Assembly: GCA_040223695.1 (NCBI GenBank)
Contig: JAVKFU010000017.1
Location: 124,001 to 188,000 of the forward strand
Source: Deltaproteobacteria bacterium
Lineage (GTDB): Bacteria; Desulfobacterota_D; UBA1144; Nemesobacterales; UBA2774
Length of the DNA: 64,000 bases
Direction: 5' to 3'
Shown here piece by piece: positions 35,309 to 44,172 of the stretch. The first letter of the stretch is position 1. Every line of letters begins with the position of its first letter. The notes beneath the pieces are model-generated. The model ran no database searches, had not been told where the DNA came from, and saw nothing but the letters and a program-made list of their open reading frames with translations. Position numbers and translations under genes: made by a program.

Positions 35309-35767
35309 TTAGTGATGATTGTGTTTTCCGTGATCGTCATCAATTCCCAGAACCACCGCCTTAATCTCAACATCACCCGCTTTCGCAAAAGTTAAATCAA
35401 GATCAATTTCATTTTTATCCGTTAAAGGCTCTTTGAGATCAATCAACATAATATGAGCGCCCCCGGGTTTTAACTCTATGGTCTCACCTTTGGGGATATC
35501 GATTTCCTTCTTCATCTCCATTTTTGCTACGCTTTTATCGTCAACCGTTGTAACATGAATTTCAGCACTCCCCGATATTTCAGAAGACACGTCGACGAGC
35601 TTATCATCCTCATTCCCCTGATTTTCGATAGTAAAATATACGGCTGTAATGCTTGACGCGGGGGGAACTTCCCTCACCCACGCATCCTTAATGGCTATCC
35701 TGTTTTCTGCATGAGAAAAACCCGCGGTCAAGAATACTAACATCATCGATATAAGAACTTTTTCCAT
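35309..35767 (-). CDS. Periplasmic copper chaperone PCu(A)C
   Basis: 152 residues with signal peptide (A-E-N cleavage). The copper motif of the PCu(A)C family is present in slightly altered form: H-V (normally H-M), a later M, and H-I-M near residue 110. The C-terminal tail D-D-D-H-G-K-H-N-H-H is an additional metal-binding stretch. It delivers Cu(I) to the CuA centre of cytochrome oxidase together with SCO1, whose gene lies 42 bases upstream. AAGGAGAC precedes the ATG. Confidence 0.9.
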   Translation of the reverse strand: MEKVLISMMLVFLTAGFSHAENRIAIKDAWVREVPPASSITAVYFTIENQGNEDDKLVDVSSEISGSAEIHVTTVDDKSVAKMEMKKEIDIPKGETIELKPGGAHIMLIDLKEPLTDKNEIDLDLTFAKAGDVEIKAVVLGIDDDHGKHNHH

Positions 35768-35809
35768 AAATGTCTCCTTGAGTAATCTTTCTGCAAATCT
35801 ATATCGACT

Positions 35810-36418
35810 TTACAGAATCCTTTTTACATCCTTCGCTATCTCCTCAGGGTCCATCTTGGCCTGAGGGTATCTCAATATTATCATTCCGTTAGGGTCAATC
35901 AGATAAATCGATGATGTATGTCCCATGAGGTACCCCGAAGTCGAATCACTTTCCTCTTTCATATAAAATGCGCCGAAGGACTTAGCGACTAGCTCAATTT
36001 CCTCGGGTGTGCCCGTAAGCCCGATGAAGCTTTCGTTGAAATAGGGAACATAATTCCTGAGCGCCTCCTGATCATCCCTTTCCGGGTCTATGGTGATAAA
36101 AAGAACCTGCACCTCGTCCTTATCCTCACCCAACTGATCCACCATGCTGTTTAAAGTGGACATGGTGACCGGACAGATATCCGGGCAGTGGGTATATCCG
36201 AAGAACAGTAAAACAAGCTTCCCTTTGAAATCACTGAGGCTTACTTTCGAGCCGTTCTGATCGGTAAGCGTGAATTCAGGCGCTTCCCGTTCAAAAGAAT
36301 GGCCGTAGAAATCCGATTTACCCTTTATATCATATATCTTGTAGAGTATGACTCCCCAGCCTATCAATATTAGCAGCAGCACCGTGAGCGAAATTATGAG
36401 TATTTTATTTCTTTTCAT
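35810..36418 (-). CDS. SCO1/SenC family copper metallochaperone
   Basis: 202 residues. One N-terminal membrane anchor (about 6-27) is followed by a thioredoxin fold with the copper ligands C78-P-D-I-C82 in Y-T-H-C-P-D-I-C-P and the distal His in L-M-G-H-T-S. It loads or reduces CuA of haem-copper oxidases. It is paired with PCu(A)C in an operon, although oxidase genes are not in this window; they must be encoded elsewhere. Confidence 0.93.
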   Translation of the reverse strand: MKRNKILIISLTVLLLILIGWGVILYKIYDIKGKSDFYGHSFEREAPEFTLTDQNGSKVSLSDFKGKLVLLFFGYTHCPDICPVTMSTLNSMVDQLGEDKDEVQVLFITIDPERDDQEALRNYVPYFNESFIGLTGTPEEIELVAKSFGAFYMKEESDSTSGYLMGHTSSIYLIDPNGMIILRYPQAKMDPEEIAKDVKRIL

Positions 36419-36581
36419 CTTTCCTTGAGTGAAACGTCAACCCGTCTTTTCAGGATGCCCGTTATAATATACCCGCAAAAACGGCACCCATATCAAGAAA
36501 ATCCCGCATATTTTATAACGAGATACAACTAAGTCCATTTAATATAGAGACGCACCCAAACTCACGTGCCTTAAAAACAAC

Positions 36582-36621
36582 AAAAGGGAATGCCCGGAGC
36601 GTGTCGCGAGCATTCCCTTTT
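36582..36621. terminator. Strong inverted repeat in an otherwise gene-free 0.6-kb gap
   Basis: A perfect 12-base stem (AAAAGGGAATGC at 36582-36593 with GCATTCCCTTTT at 36610-36621) has a 16-base loop that can itself pair GCG with CGC. Both sides end in T runs, so it could terminate transcription in either direction, best on the minus strand. No gene clearly ends here. The gap 36419-37004 holds nothing else recognisable. Confidence 0.5.
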
Positions 36622-37004
36622 AAAGGAGGATGGAGGATGAATTGTTAAGTTTTGCGTTTAAGATTAGTAATAAAAATAAAGTATTTTACTTAAGATGTCA
36701 AGCGGGAATTTGCAATATTTTTTAAATTGTCATAACTCACTTTTATTATTGCAATAATTTCACCTCCGAGCAGCAATTAAATATCATACCCTCGCGTTTA
36801 AAACGGTGTTTCTTAACTATTCTGCACTTATTACAGGATGCTATAATTAACGGACGACCTCGCAGGCTTGCAACTTGAAAGTCCCGTGATATATTTTCAG
36901 GCTTGAATTTTAGCGGAGTGGTGGTTTCTTATTTTTAAAAGTTACAGGGCGTTAGAGGATTAATACTCGAAGAATCTGAGGCACCTCTCTTTATCCAAAA
37001 ATCC

Positions 37005-37076
37005 GGCGGCGTAGCTCAGAGGTAGAGCAGGGCTCTCATAAGGCCTGTGTCGGTGGTTCGATTCCACCCGTCGCCA
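37005..37076 (+). tRNA. tRNA-Met (CAT anticodon)
   Basis: The full cloverleaf can be drawn: acceptor GGCGGCG/CGTCGCC with a G-T pair, D arm GCTC...GAGC, anticodon stem GGGCT/GGCCT with loop CTCATAA, CAT at 37037-37039, and T arm GGTGG-TTCGATT-CCACC. G1-C72 pairing rules out an initiator; the loop fits elongator Met rather than lysidine-modified tRNA-Ile. CCA is not encoded. Confidence 0.95.
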
Positions 37077-37126
37077 CAATAATTACAATAATTTAAAGCA
37101 TTGCCCCCCGGTTTTATCATTTCATG

Positions 37127-39406
37127 TTAGGGGGTTTTCCTCAATAACTTTTTTATAAGCCGGGAATCGGTGCTTGAAGCGATAAAATACATAATTCCTC
37201 TGACCCTTATGTAACTCCAATACATGTAATTCAAAAAAGTAATAATCGCTCCCTCGTAAGGTAAATATCGTTCTATCACATGATACGTCTTTTCTCTTAA
37301 TCGTATTCGTCTCTCCGTTCGTTTTATATTTTTAATCCCGCTGTCGAAATCTTTATCTACCTTACACCGGCCAATATCATCGGCTCTTTTAAGGTTCATG
37401 AGCCATTCCCAATAAAAGGCGCTTCTCTCATCCCAGGGTTTGGGATTGAAAATATGAAGTACGTATGCATTTAAATTTTCCGCAAGACCCCATCTCGTAT
37501 GTGGAGGTACATCATAGGAATCACGATTTACCTGAGCGACAAGGACATTAAAAGTATGATTCAGCTTTCTCCACCTATGGTAAAAGCAAAGATTGAATGA
37601 TAATTGATCGCCGTGTTTGCTTATCATTTGGTATTTATCCATCGTCTTTTTGAGTTCCATGAACAAGTCATCGGTAATGATATCCGTAGAAAATGCAAAG
37701 AATCCTGCACCAAAAGGCTGCGTTGATAAGTCATAGCGAATATTCAAGCCTTTAATTGAATCCATACATTCCTTCCTGTCCAGGTGCCTCTCTTCAATAT
37801 CCTTGTCATTGACGATCTGATCGAGAAGTGTCGGGCTCCAGTCTTCAACGGCCCAAAAACCTTTTACTTCCTTCAATTCGTGCAGTGTTTCTTTTACGAT
37901 CACGTCAAGATCGGAATAAACAACAGTCCTCCACTTCTTGAAATAGGGGGTAAACATATGAAACTTATCGGCGAGACAGGCGTGCATGCCCCCCGGCTCT
38001 TCTTCATAGAGAGGCGCGGTATGTTTGATGATAATGCCCCTCTCCCTGAACCACGACAGATCCTCTTCCGGAATATCGTGAGCTAGCAGAAGATAATCCC
38101 CGTCCCAGCCTCCGTTGAAGTACGCGCTTGAAAACAATTGTTTCGCCATGTCGATGTAGTTTCTGGTAGCCAGTGTTACAAGAACATGTTTTTTTTGTCG
38201 GCCTTTTTTTACACTTACATCTTTAACGGGCTCGACCCATTCAAGCCTCTTTACCATGTCTTTTCCGTATTCCTTTTCCAGATCCCTAGTAAATTTTTCG
38301 TATATCTCCTCTGTAAACTCATCCGACTGTTTTTCCGTATCCGGTGTAAAATCCGCATGAGCGTGGCTCTCAGACAAATAATTAAGAACTCTATTCACCG
38401 CTTCTTCAGGGGTCTTTATCATATCCTCATAAATGATTTCTATGGGCTGGATTTTCTTTTTCTTAAAGAAGCTCCTCCAGTCTTCATCATTTTTAACGAA
38501 ATTAATCAGATGTCGTTTAAGCCTGGAGTAATCATAGTGTAATTTTTTATTGTGCTGTTTTTTTACGCTGTTTTTGATGTTTCTTCGAATGTGAAAAATC
38601 CCGGTGTTTATAGCTCTCCAGTCTGAAATGGCCTGTCTTAACTTGTTTCTTCGAGATAAAAAAACATAGGCGGAATTGTCCAGGAGATCTTTGAACAGCT
38701 GTTGCTGGTTTTCGTCAAGCTCTGGATATGTTTTCTGATTGAATTTTTGAAGTGACGACCAGTGCACCTTTATCCCGAAAACACCATTCGGGGTTTGATT
38801 AATTTTTAGTACTCCTTCCAGCACATAACCGGGATTAATCATACCTTGTTCCGTCAAAACGCTTAGTCTCTCCGAGATATACTCATCCGGATATCCCAAT
38901 ACTCCCGTCTTCTTAAGAAGCTCGCAAAGCATTGTGCTTCCGGTTCGTCTTGACGACGCAACTATGTAAGTTTTTTCGGGTAGTTTTTTTTCCTTATCAG
39001 TTTTTTTTAATTGCTCAAACCTTCCATATGTAATGAGATAACTCTCAAGCAACAAACATAAGGGGATATACTGACTAAGATTTCTTCTGACCCTCATAGA
39101 AATTTCATCCTTCTGATGGTGTTCAGCTATAAAGATTAGATCAATTCCTTGCTTGCTTCCGCTCTGCTTAGTCCGAAGCCCCGGCACAAGCTTTTCTATT
39201 TGATTCGGAGTTATAACAGTGCTTATTCTTCTTCGCTGTTCGGGGTCGGCAAATTTGACTATGTTTCTTGCCGCTTTTTGGTTCCCTATAACCACTATAT
39301 CATAGTGTCTATTGTCTATGACGCGCCAAAATTCATTTGAAATTCTTCCAATTACCCTTTCACGTTGAGCACGTTTTCTTACCAATTGTATTAAACCTTC
39401 AATCAT
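37127..39406 (-). CDS. Fusion: N-terminal unknown domain, Stf0-like sulfotransferase, GT-A glycosyltransferase
   Basis: 759 residues. Residues 1-140 form a Rossmann-like domain of unknown role (D-I-V-V-I-G-N). Residues about 145-395 match the Stf0 type sulfotransferase: PAPS loop S-S-R-R-T-G-S-T at 151-158, G-Y-P-D-E-Y-I, and the 3'-phosphate region F-L-S-R-R-N-K-L-R-Q-A-I-S at 249-261. Residues about 405-680 look like a GT-A glycosyltransferase with S-D-L-D-V at 498-502 as the DxD metal site, plus a late C-terminal hydrophobic helix. A single protein that glycosylates and sulfates one acceptor is plausible. It is AT-richer than its neighbours and adjacent to a tRNA gene, which hints at acquisition by transfer. 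Confidence 0.75.
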   Translation of the reverse strand: MIEGLIQLVRKRAQRERVIGRISNEFWRVIDNRHYDIVVIGNQKAARNIVKFADPEQRRRISTVITPNQIEKLVPGLRTKQSGSKQGIDLIFIAEHHQKDEISMRVRRNLSQYIPLCLLLESYLITYGRFEQLKKTDKEKKLPEKTYIVASSRRTGSTMLCELLKKTGVLGYPDEYISERLSVLTEQGMINPGYVLEGVLKINQTPNGVFGIKVHWSSLQKFNQKTYPELDENQQQLFKDLLDNSAYVFLSRRNKLRQAISDWRAINTGIFHIRRNIKNSVKKQHNKKLHYDYSRLKRHLINFVKNDEDWRSFFKKKKIQPIEIIYEDMIKTPEEAVNRVLNYLSESHAHADFTPDTEKQSDEFTEEIYEKFTRDLEKEYGKDMVKRLEWVEPVKDVSVKKGRQKKHVLVTLATRNYIDMAKQLFSSAYFNGGWDGDYLLLAHDIPEEDLSWFRERGIIIKHTAPLYEEEPGGMHACLADKFHMFTPYFKKWRTVVYSDLDVIVKETLHELKEVKGFWAVEDWSPTLLDQIVNDKDIEERHLDRKECMDSIKGLNIRYDLSTQPFGAGFFAFSTDIITDDLFMELKKTMDKYQMISKHGDQLSFNLCFYHRWRKLNHTFNVLVAQVNRDSYDVPPHTRWGLAENLNAYVLHIFNPKPWDERSAFYWEWLMNLKRADDIGRCKVDKDFDSGIKNIKRTERRIRLREKTYHVIERYLPYEGAIITFLNYMYWSYIRVRGIMYFIASSTDSRLIKKLLRKTP

Positions 39407-39769
39407 TTTCTACTCTGAATTTATGTTGCTTTTAATCAAATGCCCGAAATCAACTGAGTGGCCACGAAAATCTTATTTTATTATAAATAAAATAAGTATA
39501 TATTCCTAAGTTTTAAAAGTAACAATCCGCAGATTCTTACAATTTAACGTGCTCCGTAAAAGTAAACCTGGATATAAGCCGAGGAAAGAACTTAAAAAAG
39601 TTATATGATATAGAGCCTACTCAAAAACTGTGAATTAATAGCAATTAAACAAAACCTGCTCCTGAAAATGGTGGAAAATTTATTGGAGTCCGTATAAAGC
39701 GCTACGAGAAGCTAATTAATTTAACCCTTTAGCAACTTTTAAGGTTATAAAATTTACACCTTGTGATAA
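39407..39769. other. Gene-free AT-rich interval
   Basis: I see no coding frame, RNA gene or clear hairpin between the fusion gene and msrB. It probably holds the promoter of the fusion gene near its left end. Confidence 0.5.
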
Positions 39770-40171
39770 CTATTCTTCCTCCTTTTCAAAATCCAGCGCG
39801 CAGGAATTTATGCAGTAACGAAGCCCGGTAGGTCTCGGCCCGTCAGGGAATACATGGCCCAGATGAGCCCCGCAGTTACTGCATACGACTTCGGTCCTCG
39901 TCATTCCGTAACTGTTATCGGCTTCCTCGGCTATCTTTCCATCCGCGGCAGGCTGCCAGAAGCTCGGCCATCCCGTGCCTGACTCAAATTTAGTATCGGA
40001 GCTGAAAATCTCCTCACCACAGCCCACGCATTTGTACATACCCTTATCTTTGTGATCATGGTACTTCCCAGTAAAGGGTCTTTCCGTGCCCTTTTGCCTG
40101 GTCACATAGTACTGTTCTTCAGTTAGCTGATCCTTCCACTCCGCATCTGTCTTTTTAACCTTTTCAGACAT
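39770..40171 (-). CDS. msrB: Peptide-methionine (R)-S-oxide reductase
   Basis: 133 residues. MsrB hallmarks: two zinc C-x-x-C pairs (C-V-G-C and C-S-N-C), G-T-G-W-P-S-F, H-L-G-H-V-F-x-D-G-P and the catalytic R-Y-C-I-N-S. It repairs oxidised methionine. The start ATG at 40171 is preferred to 40177 because AGGAG abuts the latter. Cytoplasmic, monocistronic. Confidence 0.96.
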   Translation of the reverse strand: MSEKVKKTDAEWKDQLTEEQYYVTRQKGTERPFTGKYHDHKDKGMYKCVGCGEEIFSSDTKFESGTGWPSFWQPAADGKIAEEADNSYGMTRTEVVCSNCGAHLGHVFPDGPRPTGLRYCINSCALDFEKEEE

Positions 40172-40389
40172 TGTCATCTCCTTTTAATGTCAAAAAAATA
40201 TATACAATTAATCCCTTTTTAATAATACAATACGACCTATTCTATTCAAACCGAGTCAGCGGCCAAAAATTATTACTCAGCCACGAGCTATAAGTTATCA
40301 TACTGTCAAATATAATACGTAATTCATAACAAACCGGATTCAGTCAGAGGGAAGGAATAATTGCTATTCTATCATTTTATTAGTCTTTT

Positions 40390-41967
40390 CTAACCGGGTT
40401 TCATTCTTTCAATCGTGAAAAGCGATACCAGGGCGCCTATAAATACGAGCGCGGCCGAAATCTTCATCATCAGTCTGAAGCTTCCGAGAAATGATAATGA
40501 AATAGCGCCTCGCACCTCCCGCTTCGTCGTCTTATCAAGATCAGTCGGCACATCTATCGCCGCGAGCTTGATGCGCTGTGAGTCGATAATCTCGACTGTT
40601 TCCTCCGTTAAATCCAGAGACGCGAGTTCCAGGTCCAGATTCTTATTAAAAGTCGACAGAGCAAACACACCTAATATGGCTATTGAAAGCAGACCCGCTA
40701 CACGGCCGACAGAATTATTAATACCGGACGCCACGCCCGAATTTTCCAGATCGATAGAGGTCATGATCGCCATTGTGAGCGGGGATATGGTTATAGCCAT
40801 TCCCATGCCAAGTACGGCAATTGCCGGGAAGAATGTTGTCCAGTAACTGCCACCGATACCCGGAAGCGTGAACAGGTAGAACCCCACCGTGGCTAAAAGC
40901 ATTCCAACTATGATCGGAAGTTTCGCCCCGTAATTAACAACCAATCCTCCCGCCCACCTGGAAAACAGAAAGAGAGCAAGCACAAGGGGGAAAAAAGCGA
41001 CTCCGACTCCGGCGGCTGAATATCCCTGCAGCTGTATGAGGTTAAACGGAATGAAAAATATCGCTCCGCTCCATGCGGCCCAGAATAAAGCGGAAATAAA
41101 ATTCGCTCCGCTGAATGTTCTCGATTTAAAAAGGCTGAGCGGCATCATCGGAGAAGGCGCGTAGCCCTCGTATACGATGAATGCGACCAGAGAAATTCCT
41201 CCGGCTACAAAAGGAACTATCACCTTCGGGTGACCGAATCCCGAGTTTCCTGACTCGATCAAGGCATATACTATACAGCCCAGACTGATAGTTGCGAAAA
41301 ACGATCCGAGCAAGTCCAGCTTTCCCTCACCGTTGTCCTTCCTGCTTTCGGAGATCTTCCAGTAAAGGACGCTCAACACGCCAAGCCCTATGGGAACGTT
41401 TATAAAAAAGACCAGTCGCCAGGAAATATTTTCGGCGAGCCACCCACCCAGGATAGGTCCTAAAGCAGTGGTAATTGCGGTAAATGCCGACCATGTACCG
41501 ATTGCTCTTCCACGGTCCTCTTCTCTAAAGGAAATATTTATGATTGCGAGACTCCCGGGAACGAGCAGGGCTCCTCCCACCCCCTGAAATGCTCTTGCCA
41601 CGATCAACTGACTGGTGTTAGGGGAAAGGCCGCACCAAACCGAAGCCCCTGTGAACAAAATTATTCCTATTGCGAATATGCGCTTCCTGCCGAACTTGTC
41701 ACCGAGCGCTCCCCCAAGCAACATAAGAGAGGAAAGAAATAAGGCGTACGCCTCGACAATCCATTGGACCTGAGGTATCGTCGCGTTGAGTTCAAGCTGC
41801 AGCACCGGCAAGACTACATTCATCGCCGTACTGTCGATGAATGCCATACTCGACCCCAGTATGGTGACTATTAATACCCACTTTCCCGCGCTTTTACTGA
41901 GGAAGGTAACATTGGATACAGTATCGATTACGGATTTTTCAGGCGCTTCTTTGATAATCTCGCTCAT
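40390..41967 (-). CDS. MFS multidrug exporter, DHA2 (EmrB/QacA) family
   Basis: 525 residues, 14 predicted membrane helices. Motif A-like G-D-K-F-G-R-K-R follows helix 2, the proline-rich motif C G-P-I-L-G-G-W is in helix 5, and D-S-T-A-M-N-V-V-L-P-V in helix 1 is typical of DHA2. It exports drugs or toxic organics with proton antiport. There is no adaptor (EmrA) or regulator directly beside it. The start ATG overlaps no other gene. Confidence 0.9.
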   Translation of the reverse strand: MSEIIKEAPEKSVIDTVSNVTFLSKSAGKWVLIVTILGSSMAFIDSTAMNVVLPVLQLELNATIPQVQWIVEAYALFLSSLMLLGGALGDKFGRKRIFAIGIILFTGASVWCGLSPNTSQLIVARAFQGVGGALLVPGSLAIINISFREEDRGRAIGTWSAFTAITTALGPILGGWLAENISWRLVFFINVPIGLGVLSVLYWKISESRKDNGEGKLDLLGSFFATISLGCIVYALIESGNSGFGHPKVIVPFVAGGISLVAFIVYEGYAPSPMMPLSLFKSRTFSGANFISALFWAAWSGAIFFIPFNLIQLQGYSAAGVGVAFFPLVLALFLFSRWAGGLVVNYGAKLPIIVGMLLATVGFYLFTLPGIGGSYWTTFFPAIAVLGMGMAITISPLTMAIMTSIDLENSGVASGINNSVGRVAGLLSIAILGVFALSTFNKNLDLELASLDLTEETVEIIDSQRIKLAAIDVPTDLDKTTKREVRGAISLSFLGSFRLMMKISAALVFIGALVSLFTIERMKPG

Positions 41968-42301
41968 TTAGAAGATAACAAGGTTTATTAATCACTTTTC
42001 TAATGTCAACAGGAATGGTCTTTTGGGATTAGGCAAAGGACAATCCTTTATTTAATCAAACATACATTATCATTAAATCCTGTAAACACCAGGTCCCGAT
42101 ATAAAGTTAAGCACATTGGCCGAAATATCACTCTTATATTACCCGCTTGAGCAGAATTTACTGTTTGTGCCCGGCGGGTCGGTAATATACTAGCTAATCG
42201 GAGGAATGTTTTAGATACTCGGCAATCTAAGTCCGGTTGCCGGAACCGGGGATAAAGTTATCAACCCGGGTCGTCTTTTTTTTTGATTTACGGCCAGGGT
42301 G
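41968..42301. other. Gene-free interval upstream of the MFS gene
   Basis: No gene recognised. Short open frames here lack ribosome sites. It should hold the MFS promoter. Confidence 0.45.
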
Positions 42302-42451
42302 TCATCGAACACTTCCCATCCACTGCCAAGGGCTGAGTGGGGTGGACGAGTGTTCCTCCTCGTGCGCCTCTTTGTTACAGCCCGGAAGGAATAAAAATAA
42401 CGAGCAAAAAATAATCAGCATAAAATGTATGAACGTATTTTTACCGACCAT
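42302..42451 (-). CDS. Possible small lipoprotein
   Basis: 49 residues from an ATG at 42451 (the frame also runs upstream to 42523). A hydrophobic segment ends in L-F-L-P-G-C, a good lipobox, followed by a short acidic and His-containing mature part. No ribosome site is obvious, so this is tentative. If real it would be an outer-membrane-type lipoprotein of entericidin or peptide size. Confidence 0.35.
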   Translation of the reverse strand: MVGKNTFIHFMLIIFCSLFLFLPGCNKEAHEEEHSSTPLSPWQWMGSVR

Positions 42452-42600
42452 ATTAATTTTTATAATAGGAAACATTGTCCGATCCCGGTAGAAGACTCCA
42501 ATACTTCCGTAAACGTCATTCATTCTCTGCGTTAAATTGCTAAGGCTAATAAAGACCCACTATCTGTCAAAGCACATAATTCAGAAACTCCGTGCTGTGG

Positions 42601-43452
42601 TTATAAGTTATGCTCATAGACATTACCCCTGTATGTGCCGATCAGAGTGGCAAAGATCCTGTTTTCCAAAAGCCTTACAACGAGGTCTCCCAGCCTTGGG
42701 GACAATGCGTCCGCGAGAAGAAGCATGTTAGGCTGAAACGGGACTACTATCCTTTGTTGGTTACTATGAATTCCGTCCAATACGGCTTTTGCCACTCGCT
42801 CCGGTGTTATAGGCGTCAACCTTCTGAACGGAGGCGGCATATCCTCCTGACTGACCTCACCGAGAAGCGGAGTCTGCGTTAGCGCGGGATGGATTGTGGA
42901 GACATGAATTCCGCTTCCGCGCAGTTCCTGCCTCAAAGAATCGCTGAACGCCGTGATAGCATGCATAGCGGAGGAGTACCCCCCGAAGCGGGGAAACGCC
43001 TTTTTTCCCACAACCGACGACATATTCATAATATGCCCCGACTGCTGCCGCCTCATTACCGGCAGCACTTCTTTTGTTACATAAACCGTGCCGAAATAAT
43101 CGACATCGATCATTCGTTTCGTTTTCTCGATATAGTCATCAGCCTCGACCGCACCAACGGACGAGCTACCCGCGTTATTAAAGAGAACGTCTATCCGCCC
43201 GAATGTGGAAAGAACCTTTTTGATCGCCCCTTTAACCTCTTCCGGGACTGAGACATCAGCAGGCACGACAAGTACATCGGAATTTATAGACCTTATCTCA
43301 TCCGCAACTTCTTCAAGCTTATCTCCTGAGCGTGAAACGAGAACCGTTTTCGCCCCTTCGCGGGCAAACTCAAGAGCGGTGGCTCTTCCTATTCCGCTTG
43401 AAGCCCCCGTTACTACGACCACCTTATCTTTAAATCTTTCTTTACGACTCAT
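42601..43452 (-). CDS. Short-chain dehydrogenase/reductase
   Basis: 283 residues. Rossmann loop T-G-A-S-S-G-I-G, N-N-A-G, catalytic Ser in the S-S-V-V strand and Y-x-x-x-M/A with the pattern G-G-Y-S-S-A-M-H-A (the usual catalytic Lys of Y-x-x-x-K is replaced here by His). The ATG at 43452 has GGGAGG. It lies 51 bases after the marR gene on the same strand, with a palindrome between them, so MarR probably controls it. Substrate unknown. If the Y-S-S-A-M-H alignment is right, loss of Lys could make it non-canonical. Confidence 0.82.
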   Translation of the reverse strand: MSRKERFKDKVVVVTGASSGIGRATALEFAREGAKTVLVSRSGDKLEEVADEIRSINSDVLVVPADVSVPEEVKGAIKKVLSTFGRIDVLFNNAGSSSVGAVEADDYIEKTKRMIDVDYFGTVYVTKEVLPVMRRQQSGHIMNMSSVVGKKAFPRFGGYSSAMHAITAFSDSLRQELRGSGIHVSTIHPALTQTPLLGEVSQEDMPPPFRRLTPITPERVAKAVLDGIHSNQQRIVVPFQPNMLLLADALSPRLGDLVVRLLENRIFATLIGTYRGNVYEHNL

Positions 43453-43472
43453 AATTAAACCTCCCATTTTAT

Positions 43473-43484
43473 GTGTAAATACAC
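43473..43484. promoter_or_regulatory. Palindrome between marR and SDR genes
   Basis: GTGTA-AA-TACAC, perfect half-sites, 20 bases upstream of the SDR ATG. The marR promoter contains a related sequence (TATACAC at 44038-44044). It may be a MarR operator. Confidence 0.45.
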
Positions 43485-43503
43485 TTAATATTTTAAAAAA
43501 ACT

Positions 43504-43989
43504 CTATTGCGTTTCTTGTAATTGCTCAACCAATCCGGATACATCGGACATCATGGATTTCCAGTTTTCAATTCCTATCATTTCTTTTATTTCATCCTGA
43601 GTTTTTTTCCACAACGGAAAGGCCTCCGCAACTTTGTTTCGGCCCTCATCTGTGATGCTCAGCATACGCGTCCTCCGGTCCTCTCCCTGCTGTACCTCTA
43701 TAAACCCGTTTTTCTCCAACGGCTCCAGATTTCGGGCCAATGTGGTACGGTCCGTGACCAGGATGTCCGCGAGCTTCGATACCGTAATGGGACCGTGAGC
43801 TAAAGTGTGGGCGAGCAAGGTGAACTGTGTGCCCCTCAAACCGATTGACCTCATCGATTCATCGAACAACTGTGTTACCACTCTGGCGGCTTTACGTAAA
43901 TTAAAGCACGTACACTCCGCGCACTCGGCTAAGCTCTTTAAATCAATCGAGCGTTTCTCCTGTTTTAGATGTCGCTGCTTGTTTGTCAT
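43504..43989 (-). CDS. MarR family transcriptional regulator
   Basis: 161 residues. Winged helix with I-T-V-S-K-L-A-D-I-L recognition region and the wing E-D-R-R-T-R-M-L, the MarR signature D-R-R. A Cys cluster C-A-E-C-T-C near the N-terminus precedes F-N-L-R-K-A-A-R, as in a MarR subgroup and potentially redox-active. The ATG at 43989 is chosen over 44022 because only it has a ribosome site (AAGGAA). It is the likely regulator of itself and the SDR gene downstream. Confidence 0.88.
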   Translation of the reverse strand: MTNKQRHLKQEKRSIDLKSLAECAECTCFNLRKAARVVTQLFDESMRSIGLRGTQFTLLAHTLAHGPITVSKLADILVTDRTTLARNLEPLEKNGFIEVQQGEDRRTRMLSITDEGRNKVAEAFPLWKKTQDEIKEMIGIENWKSMMSDVSGLVEQLQETQ

Positions 43990-44034
43990 AGTTTGTATAT
44001 TCCTTTTTGTGTATTGTTGCATTTTCTAAATAGG

Positions 44035-44063
44035 AGTATATACACGTATTATTATTTTGTCAA
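44035..44063 (-). promoter_or_regulatory. Promoter of marR
   Basis: On the minus strand, TTGACA (44063-44058) and TATACT (44040-44035) are 17 bases apart, near consensus. The palindrome GTATATAC covers the -10 box, an obvious repressor-binding position. Confidence 0.7.
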
Positions 44064-44172
44064 GCTCTTTTAAAAAATTTTTACATGAATCTACTGGCGC
44101 ATATATTTACAGAAGGTTTGCTATCACAGTGCCAGAACATATAATATTGCATAGAGAGGATTTAATAGATTA

